NCBI GenBank assembly: GCA_963742105.1
Contig: CAVUKN010000004.1
Location: 434,001 to 498,000, forward strand
Length of the DNA stretch: 64,000 nt
Reading direction: 5' to 3'
From: Gp6-AA40 sp963742105
Lineage (GTDB): Bacteria > Acidobacteriota > Vicinamibacteria > Vicinamibacterales > UBA2999
Of this stretch, positions 7,953 to 17,239 are shown piece after piece. Each line of letters opens with the position of its first letter. The first letter of the stretch is position 1. Below the pieces are notes generated by a model that saw only the letters and a program-made list of their open reading frames with translations, had not been told where the DNA came from and ran no database searches. A program made the position numbers and the translations under genes.

Positions 7953-8804
7953 ATGTCCCGCGTCTTTCATGCGGTCTCGCTTGTCGTGTGTCTCACCGTC
8001 GCCGTGGGCGCCTCCGGCGCGCCACGCGGATTGCTGCTGGCGGCGCTGGCTGCAGGCATCGGGATCGTTCGCACGCTGCACGCACAGCAGCCGGACCTGC
8101 CTCACTTCGACGTGGTCTCGATCAAACGCAATACGTCTGGCGAACAGGGCGGGAAGAACGGCCTGGATCCCGGCATGTACTCAGGCATCAACGTCACAGT
8201 GCGGCGGATCATCGCGCTGGCGTATCAGCCGATGCCGGACGGGCAGATTGACGAAGGACCCGCCTGGATCAGGTCAGAGCGCTACGACGTGCAGGCCAGG
8301 TTCACGGGCACGCCGTCCCGGCCGCAATTGCAGCAGATGCTCCGGGCGATGCTCGCGGATAGATTCAAGCTGAAGACGCACGCCGAATCGCGGCCCACGC
8401 CGGTGTTCGCGCTGACGGTGCTGAAATCCGGGAGGCTTGGTCCCGGGTTACAGCGGTCGCCGCTCGACTGCAGTAATCCGGCGCAGCGACCGGCCCCCAC
8501 TGCCGGGGTCCCGTCGTGCGCGTTCCAGTACACCGACGGCCTGATTCGCGGCCGTGGCGTCACCCTCGATCAGATCGCCGCAGAACTCACCGCCGGGCGC
8601 ACCGTCGTCAATCGCAGCGGACTCATCGGCTTTTACGACGTTGAACTCCGCTGGACGCCGGATGGAACGCAGCCGCCATCCGATGACGCACCGCCGGCGC
8701 TAGCCACCGCGCTGCGGGAGCAGCTCGGCTTGAGCATACACGCGACCACGATCCCGCTGGAACACCTCGTCATCGACTCGGTCGAGCGGCCGGCCGAAAA
8801 CTGA
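7953..8804 (+). CDS. TIGR03435 family (soil-associated) protein
   Basis: A 283-residue exported protein with a strong Shine-Dalgarno (GGGAGGAG) just upstream and a signal peptide ending near LHAQQ. The body starts with FDVVSIKRNTSGEQG, the conserved opening of TIGR03435, and continues with ITALAYQP-like and ERYDVQARF segments, LQQMLRAMLADRFKL, and the C-terminal VVNRSGLIGFYDVELRWTPD and LREQLGLSI motifs. The family is strongly expanded in Acidobacteria and has no assigned biochemical role; members are often near peptidases or permeases. All hallmark segments are present and the length is usual, so this copy looks intact, unlike the second copy at 54972. Confidence 0.88.
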   Translation: MSRVFHAVSLVVCLTVAVGASGAPRGLLLAALAAGIGIVRTLHAQQPDLPHFDVVSIKRNTSGEQGGKNGLDPGMYSGINVTVRRIIALAYQPMPDGQIDEGPAWIRSERYDVQARFTGTPSRPQLQQMLRAMLADRFKLKTHAESRPTPVFALTVLKSGRLGPGLQRSPLDCSNPAQRPAPTAGVPSCAFQYTDGLIRGRGVTLDQIAAELTAGRTVVNRSGLIGFYDVELRWTPDGTQPPSDDAPPALATALREQLGLSIHATTIPLEHLVIDSVERPAEN

Positions 8805-8972
8805 GATCCCCGGCGCCACCATCGCTCACCCGGCAGGACTAGGGGACGGGCCACCGGTGCCGGCGTTCGCGAGCCGAACTCCGGCGCAGTGCCGTGGTAA
8901 GCTGCGGCCGGACTCAGTATCGCAGCGCTCCTTGGTGGACGCATGCATCGACCGAATCAGAGGAGGTCCGGT

Positions 8973-9590
8973 ATGGCGTGGAAACGTCGAAAAGCCCCTC
9001 TCCTCAACGCAATCGTCGCGATGGCGCTGGCGATATCAGCTTCGTGCGGCGGCGGCACTCAGCCGACGCCGGTGACGACGGTCGTGACCACCGTCCCGAC
9101 GACGTCAGCAACGACGACGGCCACGAGCACGGTGCTCCCCACGACCACCACGTCGCCGTCGACAACGACCAGCGTAACGACGACGCCCACTACCGTTCCG
9201 ACCACGACCGTCCACCACGACCGTTCCGACCACGACGCCGACCACCGCCCCCACAACCACGTCGGTCGCGGTGTTACGTGCCGATGCTGGTGGACCGTAT
9301 ACGGCGGAGGCGTGCACGCCGACGCCGCCATTCAGCAACTGTAGTAGTGGGTAATCACGATGTCGGCGATCAGGTCGACCTCGACGTTCAAGATCACGCA
9401 TTACCGGTGGAACTGCGGACAGCCGTCCAATCCCGACTGTTCGAAGGACGAAATCACGCCCATGTTCTACTACGTCAAGGCCGGTGACACTGGCACCAGC
9501 ATCCCCTACACGGTGACGCTCACTGTCGAAGACGAGCGCGGCAACACCAATAGCACCACGACGACAGTAATGGTCAACCAGCACTACTGA
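8973..9590 (+). pseudogene. Thr-rich surface protein with PKD-like domain, two frameshifts
   Basis: An AGGAGGT ribosome site (8961-8967) precedes ATG 8973, which opens an export signal ending LAISASCGGG, possibly a lipoprotein signal. A threonine/proline/valine linker follows (repeats of VTT, PTT). In that low-complexity DNA, between about 9205 and 9214, one extra base ends the T-rich reading. The T-rich frame continues one frame over through VPTTTPTTAPTT and then ADAGGPYTAEACTP and FSNCSSG before a stop at 9352. A second shift near 9345-9355 returns to the original frame, which reads STSTFKITHYRWNCGQ, then YTVTLTVEDERGNTNST and ends at 9590. Put together the pieces make a lipoprotein with a Thr linker and a PKD/Ig-like beta domain. 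Either the gene is broken or the assembly has two indels. Confidence 0.7.
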
Positions 9591-9724
9591 CGAACGAGCG
9601 AAACACGATTCCTGCTCTGACGGCAGAAGGCCGCGCCTCTTCGCTCCCTGGAGCGTTCGACCCTCTCCTGCGCAGCTCGCGATCACGCGGCTGGATACGC
9701 GCCCTCGCGGACCGGGGCCACCCC

Positions 9725-11563
9725 GTGCACGGCTATCAGTGGGCGCTCGCGATCGTACTCGTTGCGGGCGCGATCGTGCGAATCATCGCGATCCTGCCTG
9801 CGGGGTACGCGCTCGACGAAGAAATCACGCAGTTCGCGGTCGACGGCATCCGCGAGCATTGGCTGCCTCTTTTTCCCTCTGGCGCATTGAACGACCGCGG
9901 CCTGCCGTACTGGTACGCGGCCTCGATTGCCGGGGCGCTGTTCGGCGACAGCCTGCTGTCGTACCGATTCATCAGCGCCGTGTTCGGAGTGTTAGGCCTG
10001 TATCTGACCTATGCCGCGGCGAGACTGGTTCTCACGGGATGGTTCGCTCTCGGGGCAACGTTGCTGTTGGTCATCTTCCTGCCGCATCTCGAGGCCTCCG
10101 CGTGGGCGCGTTTCTACTCCGTCGCGACCACTGCGTATCTGGGTGCCCTCACGGTGTTCCTGCGTGGCAGGCGCGGCGCCGGCGTGTCGTGGTTTCCCGC
10201 GCTCGTCGCGCTCGGCACTCTCTCGCATGAGCTGGCGATGACGGTGGTCCTGCTGCCGGTTCTCGAGGCGGCAATCGACCGAGATCAGTTCCGTGCTCTC
10301 GTCCCGCTCTTCATTGGTTGCGTGGCTGTGCTCGTGATCGCGGGGTCCGCCGTGATTGGATTGCACTTTCTCGCACCGAATCAGGCCATGAACCCATGGG
10401 CGCATCAGGTCGGGAGCTCAGACCGGGCCACCGTGCTGACGGTTCCTCTCGCGCCGGTCCTGTTTGCGAGCCCGTGGGTGCTCACGGCCGTCGGCGTGTG
10501 CCTGTTGCTGGCCTACGTGGCGCTGCGGCGCTATGTCGATGCCCCACCGGTCGTCACAGCGCTATGTTTGCTCGCTGCGGGGTGCTTTCAATTGGGCGTC
10601 CTCGCGCTGGTGCTGTTGTGCGCCGGACTGATCGAGCCCAGGCGGATTCGTGCCTACGCCGCATACGCCGTCGTCAGCGCCGCCTGTGCGACGACGTTCT
10701 GGACGCTTCACACCAGCATTGCCGCTCACGCGACCGCGTCGCTGGCGCTGATGCGATCGCTGTCGCTACCCGGCCTCGTCTATCCGTGGACCGCCCTTCT
10801 GTACTTCGCGCGGGCGCTGCCAATCACGACTTCGCTGCTTGGTCTGGTTGCTCTCAACTCGGTCCTGGCAGCGCCGCTGGCCGTGACTCGTGACATGCGG
10901 CTGCTGATCCTGCTTGCGGTCAGCAACATGGTGCTGCTCGGTGTGCTGAACGTATCGCCACGCTCTCGCCACTTCATCGTGTTCTGGCCGCTGGTCGTGA
11001 TTCTCGCGGCGCGGGGTCTCGAAATCGTGCGCGGATTACCTGCTCCCGAACATCGGCGGACGACGTGGCGCACTCTCGCGGCACTGACGCTGGCGTGCAC
11101 GCTGGCGGCCGAACAGTATCGATACGGCCGCGACAACCCGGTGGTCCCCAGCGCGACCGCAGGACCGAGTCTGGCGGTTCCCCGGGTCGCCACCACCGGC
11201 TGGGCCGACCTGCTGGGCAGCGTCCCCCGCGATGCCGCGATCGTCACCAACGACGAACTGGCAAGCGCGTATCACCTTCGCCGCGTGGACTACTGGCTTG
11301 CGACGAGTGCCTCGGATCTCAGTCAGTATGCTGTTGACGTTGGAACGGAAACTCGCGGCCTCTACGGAAACGGGCGTCTGATCTCCAGCCGCGACGACCT
11401 GGTGAAGGTGACGACTTCCATCCGGCACCCGTGGGCACTCGTGCTGTTCAACACCGGCCGCTTCGACTATGCGGGGCATCGTCAGCTCGCGCTCGATGTT
11501 GTCACCGGACCGGAGGTGAATGTCCGAGAGACTCAGGGGTTGTTCGTCATGCTCGTCCCGTAG
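9725..11563 (+). CDS. GT-C family integral membrane glycosyltransferase
   Basis: A 612-residue polytopic membrane protein with about a dozen hydrophobic segments. Just after the first helix it has D31-E32-E33 (ALDEEITQF), the acidic pair in the first periplasmic loop that marks the PMT/ArnT-type GT-C transferases, which use polyprenyl-phosphate sugars. FLPHLEASAWARFYSVATTA resembles the second conserved loop. The C-terminal 110 residues form a soluble periplasmic part. The start is GTG 9725. The gene ends 17 bases inside the convergent GT4 gene. With the other transferases in 9.7-24.8 kb it probably adds a sugar to a lipid-linked or surface glycan; the donor and acceptor cannot be read from the sequence. 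Confidence 0.75.
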   Translation: MHGYQWALAIVLVAGAIVRIIAILPAGYALDEEITQFAVDGIREHWLPLFPSGALNDRGLPYWYAASIAGALFGDSLLSYRFISAVFGVLGLYLTYAAARLVLTGWFALGATLLLVIFLPHLEASAWARFYSVATTAYLGALTVFLRGRRGAGVSWFPALVALGTLSHELAMTVVLLPVLEAAIDRDQFRALVPLFIGCVAVLVIAGSAVIGLHFLAPNQAMNPWAHQVGSSDRATVLTVPLAPVLFASPWVLTAVGVCLLLAYVALRRYVDAPPVVTALCLLAAGCFQLGVLALVLLCAGLIEPRRIRAYAAYAVVSAACATTFWTLHTSIAAHATASLALMRSLSLPGLVYPWTALLYFARALPITTSLLGLVALNSVLAAPLAVTRDMRLLILLAVSNMVLLGVLNVSPRSRHFIVFWPLVVILAARGLEIVRGLPAPEHRRTTWRTLAALTLACTLAAEQYRYGRDNPVVPSATAGPSLAVPRVATTGWADLLGSVPRDAAIVTNDELASAYHLRRVDYWLATSASDLSQYAVDVGTETRGLYGNGRLISSRDDLVKVTTSIRHPWALVLFNTGRFDYAGHRQLALDVVTGPEVNVRETQGLFVMLVP

Positions 11564-12791
11564 AGCGCGGGCCGAAACAGAGATCCTCGTATTGCCTGAC
11601 GACGGGCAGCCAATCGCCCCCGTCGGCGAGCGGCGGCAGAGAGCGAGCCGACCCGGCGTGCATCGCCTCCACGAGTCGAGCCGTGAGAGCGGGAATGTTC
11701 CCGGCCTCATACAGGTGAGCGCGCTCGACCACATCCGGTGTCCCGCCGACGTTGGAGGCCACCACGCGGCACCGCGCCGCAATCGCCTCGAGCACCGCCA
11801 TGCTCATGTTTTCGCAATGACTCGCGCAGACGAAGACGCGTGCCTTTCCGTACAACTCCCGAAGGCGGTCGCTGTCGTGGTCGATCCAGCCGTGAAACGT
11901 CACGGAGTCGGTTAGCCGGTTGGCCGCGGCCCGCCGTTCCAGCGCGCGCCGGTAGGGTCCGTCGCCGACGACATCCACATGCCACCCGCGCATGTCGATG
12001 TGCGTCAATGCATCGAGCGCGTCCTGAACGCCTTTCGCCTGGATCAATCGGGCGACGATCAGGATGCGGTCTTCCTTGGGGAGGGCGGTGAAACGTTCTC
12101 GCGCAATCGCATGCGGGATCGTGGCGATCGGCAGGTCTTCCCGGAACTCCCGGATTCGATCCGCCAGGAATCGGGTTGGGCTCGCGACACCCTTGGCCTC
12201 GAGGAGGATCTGCGTCCATCGTCGCTGGACCAGCGGGTAGACCAGCCGGAACCGAGGGTTGTAGCCGAGCACGTCGCTGCCATGGCTGGTCACGACGTAC
12301 GGCAGCGCGAACGCCCGTTTCGCCCACAGGGCGATGGCGCCACCGGGGACGATGAAATGGGCATGGGCGACGTCGTAGGTGTACGTTCTGAGGTGTTGGT
12401 TGAGAAACCGGCGCGCAGCGAGCACGAAGGTCGCCATCTCCGGCACGGTGCAGATATGACGGCGACGCCGGATGCACCGTACTCGGAAAATCTGCATGCC
12501 GTCTTCGACTTCGTGCTCGGGAAGCCCAGCGTACCCCATCGTGACGACGGATACGGCGTAGCCGCGCCGCACGTACGCTCGCCCGATCTCGTAGGAGGCC
12601 GGCGCCGCACCGCCGCCCACCGGGGGGAACTCGTGATTCAATACAAGCACGCGCGGCGCGCGACGCACCTGCCGCAGCGGGAAGGGTCGGCTCGGGATGA
12701 CTGCTTCCGGGGCGAGGCGTGGACGTGCAGGCGGTTCCGCGAACGCGGATTCCACTGTTCGCTGTCGCGAAGACCTCGCACGCGACATCAT
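11547..12791 (-). CDS. GT4 family glycosyltransferase
   Basis: A retaining glycosyltransferase of the GT-B fold, about 414 residues from the ATG at 12791; another ATG lies one codon inside, and the longer open frame would run into the divergent gene. Family marks are the N-terminal acceptor loop LNHEFPPVGGGA, the donor-domain segment ILIVARLIQAKGVQDALDAL, VVGDGPYR, and the EX7E motif in CENMSMAVLEAIA followed by VVASNVGGTPDVV. It is expected to transfer a nucleotide sugar to a surface glycan or lipid precursor in the cytoplasm. It is divergent from the deacetylase-like gene at 12878 with a short shared promoter gap, and its tail overlaps the GT-C gene tail. Confidence 0.88.
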   Translation of the reverse strand: MMSRARSSRQRTVESAFAEPPARPRLAPEAVIPSRPFPLRQVRRAPRVLVLNHEFPPVGGGAAPASYEIGRAYVRRGYAVSVVTMGYAGLPEHEVEDGMQIFRVRCIRRRRHICTVPEMATFVLAARRFLNQHLRTYTYDVAHAHFIVPGGAIALWAKRAFALPYVVTSHGSDVLGYNPRFRLVYPLVQRRWTQILLEAKGVASPTRFLADRIREFREDLPIATIPHAIARERFTALPKEDRILIVARLIQAKGVQDALDALTHIDMRGWHVDVVGDGPYRRALERRAAANRLTDSVTFHGWIDHDSDRLRELYGKARVFVCASHCENMSMAVLEAIAARCRVVASNVGGTPDVVERAHLYEAGNIPALTARLVEAMHAGSARSLPPLADGGDWLPVVRQYEDLCFGPRSTGRA

Positions 12792-12877
12792 CGGATGCGC
12801 TACTGTATGAACCGCGATCAACAGTGTCAAGCGCGCCGTCGCTTCACTCGACCCCAGTGCACCCCGTGCCGAATGGC

Positions 12878-14317
12878 ATGACGCTCCCAGCACCACAGTT
12901 TAGGTGTTACCGCGAGATCGATGAGGCGCGACGTCCAGAGGCGCTCGCGAAGGGATACAGACACCGGCATTTCTTCCCCCATCAGACCCGCTACGTCCCC
13001 AAGTGGGGACCGGACGGGTTCAGGCTCGCGATGCGGATGTGCGGCGCCGGCACGGCAGCGGAAGCCTGGGAAATCGTGCTGTATGCGACCGGCGACACGC
13101 TCACCGGTCTTCCGCCCGAGCTCTTCTTCGATGACGAAATCGTCTGGCACCAGCAGCAGCTCGGGCTGCCCGGGCAGATTGCCACCGCCACCCTCGTCGT
13201 GGATCGCTCGCGCCTATTCGCGATCGGCCACGTGTCCGACCTCGTTCAGCGAATCTCGCGCCGCCGACAGTACAAGACTCACGTCGAGAAGCGGTTCGCC
13301 GGATGGCATCACATGCTGTTGAACGCCATCGGCAACTTCGCGGTCGAGTTCGGTTGTTCCGAGGTATTGATTCCCACCTCAGACCTGGCCATCCAGAACA
13401 CTGCACTCTTTGCCTCGGTTGGGCGGGAGCTGTTCGAGAGGATTTACGATCGGAACGTCCGGTCGGTCTTCGCGGTCGATTGCCACGATCGCTGGTGGGT
13501 GATGAACCTGGCCAGGAATCGTTCGCGAATCATCGTCGCGACTCGCAAGGGGGAGCCGGTCGCGCGGATCAAACGCATCTGCGTCTGCCATGACATCGAA
13601 GGCGGCTCCGGCAGCCGGGACGTCGAGCCGGACTTCGCCCGCCACGCTGATCGCGTGTCCGCAAGGACGGTATCAGCGATGCTCGAAGTCGAGGATCGTC
13701 TGGGAATCAGTGCCACCTACAACGTTGTCGGCCGCATGCTGCCATCGGTCAAGGCAGCGATCGAGCGGCACGGGCACTGTATCGCCTTCCACTCGTACGA
13801 TCATCAGACGGAGCGGCGAAGTGCCAGGGCTGCGCTGCGCGCGTGGGCGGCGGCATGGCTGGTGGGGCGGCCGACACAGCCGGAAGAACCGGCGTTCTAC
13901 CAACTGGCGCGATGCCGGACCGTCGACTATCGGCTGAAGGGATATCGCGTCCCGAAGTCGCAAATGACTCCCGAACTGACGCCGGCGAACCTGTGCTACC
14001 ACAACTTCGAGTGGCTGGCGAGCTCGCGTCGATCTTTGGGCACGACGCGTCCGTTCCTGAAGGAACGACTGGTCTACATCCCGGTTCACTTCGACGACTG
14101 GCCCCTGCATCGCCGCCGGATGGACTACCGAAAGTGGGAAGGGCAGGTTCTCGCAAAGATTGCGGCCGCGGAGTTCGTGGCGTTCGGTCTCCACGATTGT
14201 TACGCGGTTCACTGGATGCCGTTCTACGAGCGGCTGCTCCGCAAGCTGCTGGACCTCGGCGTCTGCTCGACTCTGGACGCCGTCTCTGCATCGGTGTTCC
14301 TCGACCATGCGGCGTGA
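12878..14317 (+). CDS. polysaccharide-deacetylase-like protein with unknown N-terminal domain
   Basis: A 479-residue protein; ATG 12878 is preferred because the longer frame from 12719 overlaps the divergent GT4 coding start. The C-terminal half has the NodB-type metal triad pattern: D239 in CHDIE (the usual TFDD position) and H305/H309 in HSYDH (the H-S/T-x-x-x-H motif), followed by a predicted substrate segment. The N-terminal 230 residues (including RYVPKWGPDGFRLAMRMCG and FDDEIVWHQQQLGLPG) match no family I recognise. The protein lacks a signal peptide, so it may act in the cytoplasm on a lipid-linked sugar. The glycan-gene context supports removal of an acyl group from a sugar, but the exact reaction is unknown. 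Confidence 0.65.
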   Translation: MTLPAPQFRCYREIDEARRPEALAKGYRHRHFFPHQTRYVPKWGPDGFRLAMRMCGAGTAAEAWEIVLYATGDTLTGLPPELFFDDEIVWHQQQLGLPGQIATATLVVDRSRLFAIGHVSDLVQRISRRRQYKTHVEKRFAGWHHMLLNAIGNFAVEFGCSEVLIPTSDLAIQNTALFASVGRELFERIYDRNVRSVFAVDCHDRWWVMNLARNRSRIIVATRKGEPVARIKRICVCHDIEGGSGSRDVEPDFARHADRVSARTVSAMLEVEDRLGISATYNVVGRMLPSVKAAIERHGHCIAFHSYDHQTERRSARAALRAWAAAWLVGRPTQPEEPAFYQLARCRTVDYRLKGYRVPKSQMTPELTPANLCYHNFEWLASSRRSLGTTRPFLKERLVYIPVHFDDWPLHRRRMDYRKWEGQVLAKIAAAEFVAFGLHDCYAVHWMPFYERLLRKLLDLGVCSTLDAVSASVFLDHAA

Positions 14318-14343
14318 ACAGGAACGAACCGGCGGCCGGACGG

Positions 14344-15678
14344 CTACCTGACTCGCAGCACCATCGAGGCGATGAGTTCCGTCGCATCTTTGCTGTACGT
14401 GGTTGCGACGTCTACCTGAACCCGGTTGCGAACCACCATCCCCCACCCGGCAGTGACGCCGACGTTGGTCTGTGACGGGATCGTGTTGAAGCGGAAATCG
14501 AGAAGCTTGTCGGCAGGGTGATCGAGGTTGTTGCCGCCCCGCTCGAAACGAAGCGGGTGATCGGGGTTCGTGAAGACGCCGCCGCGAAACGCCATCGTCA
14601 ATCGAGGGTTGTACATCCGGTACTCGGCGCCGGCGTGCAGTTCGGATACATCGCGGATGGAGAAGTTCGCCGACGACAGTCGCGCCTCTGGATCGATAAA
14701 ATCGACGACGAGAAAATTCGCGGTGATGCGCTGCGAGTAGAGCACCCGCGATACATCCGTGAGGACCGTGAACGCGTCGCTGACCCGCCACGACGAGCCA
14801 ATCGAGAAGCGGCTGGGAATCACGTAATCAATCGGCTTCTCGACGCCGCTCAACACAATGGTGCCTTCAGGATCGAGCACCGTCCATAAGAACCGGCCGA
14901 ACAGCCTCGTCTTCATCGTGAACGTTGCGCGCGGCACGAAGTTGGCGCCGACGGATATGCGGCGCGTCGGCTTGACCAGCACGCCGGCGGCGCCGGTCCA
15001 CCGTGCACCGTTGTAGATGGTGTTCGTCCCGTTCCGCTGGTTGAGCGGCGTCCCCGACCGCGCCTCGCTGGCGAAGTCGAGCGTCATGACGCCGACGGAT
15101 CCGCCCACCGATAACGCGCGATTGACGACGAACGCGCCGCCAACTCCGTAGCTTTGGGCATCGACAGAGATCGCGCCGAACGCTCCGTCCTCGGGGTGAT
15201 CACGGGTGGCGACCTCGCGGGGGCCGAACGCGAACTGCTCGCTGAAATTCTGCACCGAGTTCCGGAACAGCGAGATCGTGCCGCGCCCGACCGGTACGAC
15301 GTAGCTGAAGAACGTCGGCGTGAATATGAAGCTGCCGAACGTCTGCGTATCGCCGGCGCCCAGCTCGCCGGTGCGTTCGTGCCGCAGTTTGGTGCCGCTG
15401 AACTCGAGCGAGAACTCCTGCTCCAGCAGGTTCGACAGCCCGGCAGGATTGCTGACGGCTGCGGTGGCATCGTCGCTCAGGCCGATGAACGTCCATCCCA
15501 TACCGGCCGAACGCGCGCCGGGAGTCGTGAAACGGAACTCGAGATTCTCGAACAACCGTTCGTTGGTCTGAGCTGCCAGCGGCGTCGCACAGCCGCCGAT
15601 GACCAGCCAGAGGCAATACAGCCGCCACACCTTCCCGCAGACATGTCGCACGCGGTTTCTCGCCCTCCTCACGATCAC
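14344..15678 (-). CDS. outer-membrane beta-barrel protein (OMPP1/FadL-like)
   Basis: A 444-residue protein with a signal peptide ending near ATPLAAQ. The mature part begins FENLEFRFTTPGARSAGMG, and ATAAVSNPAGLSNL follows; these are the N-terminal hallmarks of the OMPP1/FadL/PorV-like barrels. The remaining sequence shows alternating beta strands and ends in a hydrophobic-aromatic strand (ELIASMVLRVR), as expected of an outer-membrane protein. It is the last gene of a three-gene minus-strand operon after the TIR and TAXI-like genes, with only 16 bp between it and the previous stop. A role in passage or anchoring at the outer membrane for the same system is inferred. Confidence 0.75.
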   Translation of the reverse strand: MIVRRARNRVRHVCGKVWRLYCLWLVIGGCATPLAAQTNERLFENLEFRFTTPGARSAGMGWTFIGLSDDATAAVSNPAGLSNLLEQEFSLEFSGTKLRHERTGELGAGDTQTFGSFIFTPTFFSYVVPVGRGTISLFRNSVQNFSEQFAFGPREVATRDHPEDGAFGAISVDAQSYGVGGAFVVNRALSVGGSVGVMTLDFASEARSGTPLNQRNGTNTIYNGARWTGAAGVLVKPTRRISVGANFVPRATFTMKTRLFGRFLWTVLDPEGTIVLSGVEKPIDYVIPSRFSIGSSWRVSDAFTVLTDVSRVLYSQRITANFLVVDFIDPEARLSSANFSIRDVSELHAGAEYRMYNPRLTMAFRGGVFTNPDHPLRFERGGNNLDHPADKLLDFRFNTIPSQTNVGVTAGWGMVVRNRVQVDVATTYSKDATELIASMVLRVR

Positions 15679-15694
15679 GGTTGATGCTGCGGAT

Positions 15695-17239
15695 CTACCG
15701 CGTGGCTGCCGTCCCGATGGCGAGTTGCGCCTCGATCATCCCGAGGTAGAAGAACGGATCGAACTCGCTGGTATTGAACAGACCTTCGCTGCCGCCGACG
15801 ATACAGGCCGGACCGACACCCTTGCGAATCAGTTCGACGAGCTTCCTCCTGGCGTCTTCGAGGCGTCGGCGGCTGGCCGGACCAGTCTCGGACGCCGCCG
15901 CTTTGATCGCGTCGAGCGCCTGCCGATAGAGCGTGGCATCCTGTCCGCTGAACTGCTCGCGGACCGTGGCTCCCGCCGAAAGCCTGGCGGCGAGTGCCTT
16001 CCAGTCGTCCTTGTTGTCGACGTGGAAGTTCTGCTGCCGCGCCAGTATCGCGTTCACGAGGTCGATCTCGCTGCGAATCTGGGATTGTTCGCCACCCTTG
16101 GTGACGTTCAGTGCCAGCCTGAGGTCGCTCCAGATCGCGAGGCTCTTCACGACGTCCTGTCTGTCCGCCAGGTAGGCATTGAGCAGAAAGAGCCGATAGG
16201 AGGTGCGCGAGGCGGCGGCGCAGCGTAGCGGACCGGGGTCGGCGCGGTAGATCGCGGCGAGGTGTGCGTAGCTGAGCATTCGACGGACGCGCTGGGCCTC
16301 GGCCTCTCCAACCAGGGTCTTCACGTTGGTCAGCAGCAGCAGGTTGGCGTCGGCTGCCGGGGAGGTGCGCGACAGCGCCACCACGCGATCGGCCCCGGCA
16401 ACCGGCGCGAGCGTGGGCAGATCACCGAACGCGACATCGTCGTAGCGGACGATTGCGTAGCTCAATCCCGTCTGGGAAATCCCCACCGAACGATCGCGGT
16501 AGTCGGCGTCGTCCGCCGGGAACACCACCATCTTCAGCGCCTGCAACCGTGCCGAGTCTCCTCGCGGCCGTAACTCCTCATATGACGTGATGAAGTCGTC
16601 GCGGAAGGTCGACGGATCGTCGTCGTAGATGCCAACGATGTCGGTGGCTCCGTTCAGCAGTCGCCGCGCAAGCTCGCGCGGGCTCTCGAGCGGTCCGACC
16701 ACCACCGCGCGCGTTCGCAGCAGCGGATCGAGCAGCGCCGCCACGTCGACCGGCTGAAGCATGCCGAGTTTGTCGACGTACAGAATGCGGCGCGACACAC
16801 CCGCCTGGCCGCGGAGGGAGTCGGCCGTGGCCGCCTGGGCGAACAGGTAGAAAGGTGCCGCGCTGACTCCGACGTTCATCGGCTCGAGGCCGAGCATGGA
16901 AACGATCCCTGGCTCGCGGCGAAGAACCTCGGTGAAGGTCGCGTGATCGATTGCCAGGAAGACGACGTCGCGCGCGGAGACGCTACGGAGTTGGCGAAGC
17001 GTCGACTCCACACCGGTCACAGCGAGATCGGTGGCCGGTTCGCTCAGATCATAGGTGGCACCGATGACGGCGCGGACCCGCGTCATCACCGTCTGGCTCA
17101 CCGGGGCAGTACCTTTCGGAGCGATCCAGTACGCCCGGGGGGACTGCGCGCGCACGGGCGCAAGCAGTACCAGCGCGAGTAGCGCGGTGGCACTAATCAG
17201 TACAGAAGACCGACTGGGGGATCGACTGTGGTGAAGCAT
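15695..17239 (-). CDS. exported TAXI-like solute-binding protein with helical C-terminal part
   Basis: About 514 residues from ATG 17239 (a start nine codons earlier is possible). A signal peptide ends LLAPVRAQS. Residues up to about 290 resemble the TRAP-TAXI/PhnD solute-binding fold: GVESTLRQLRSVSARDVVF mirrors the GS-x-x-N-L-x-x-L-R-x-G segment, and LLNGATDIVGIYDDDPSTF mirrors the receptor hinge region. The C-terminal 200 residues are helical (PLRCAAASRTSYRLFLLNAY). No TRAP permease is near. The start lies inside the end of the TIR gene, so the two are translationally coupled. It may report on a periplasmic ligand to the TIR membrane protein; this is inference. Confidence 0.6.
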   Translation of the reverse strand: MLHHSRSPSRSSVLISATALLALVLLAPVRAQSPRAYWIAPKGTAPVSQTVMTRVRAVIGATYDLSEPATDLAVTGVESTLRQLRSVSARDVVFLAIDHATFTEVLRREPGIVSMLGLEPMNVGVSAAPFYLFAQAATADSLRGQAGVSRRILYVDKLGMLQPVDVAALLDPLLRTRAVVVGPLESPRELARRLLNGATDIVGIYDDDPSTFRDDFITSYEELRPRGDSARLQALKMVVFPADDADYRDRSVGISQTGLSYAIVRYDDVAFGDLPTLAPVAGADRVVALSRTSPAADANLLLLTNVKTLVGEAEAQRVRRMLSYAHLAAIYRADPGPLRCAAASRTSYRLFLLNAYLADRQDVVKSLAIWSDLRLALNVTKGGEQSQIRSEIDLVNAILARQQNFHVDNKDDWKALAARLSAGATVREQFSGQDATLYRQALDAIKAAASETGPASRRRLEDARRKLVELIRKGVGPACIVGGSEGLFNTSEFDPFFYLGMIEAQLAIGTAATR

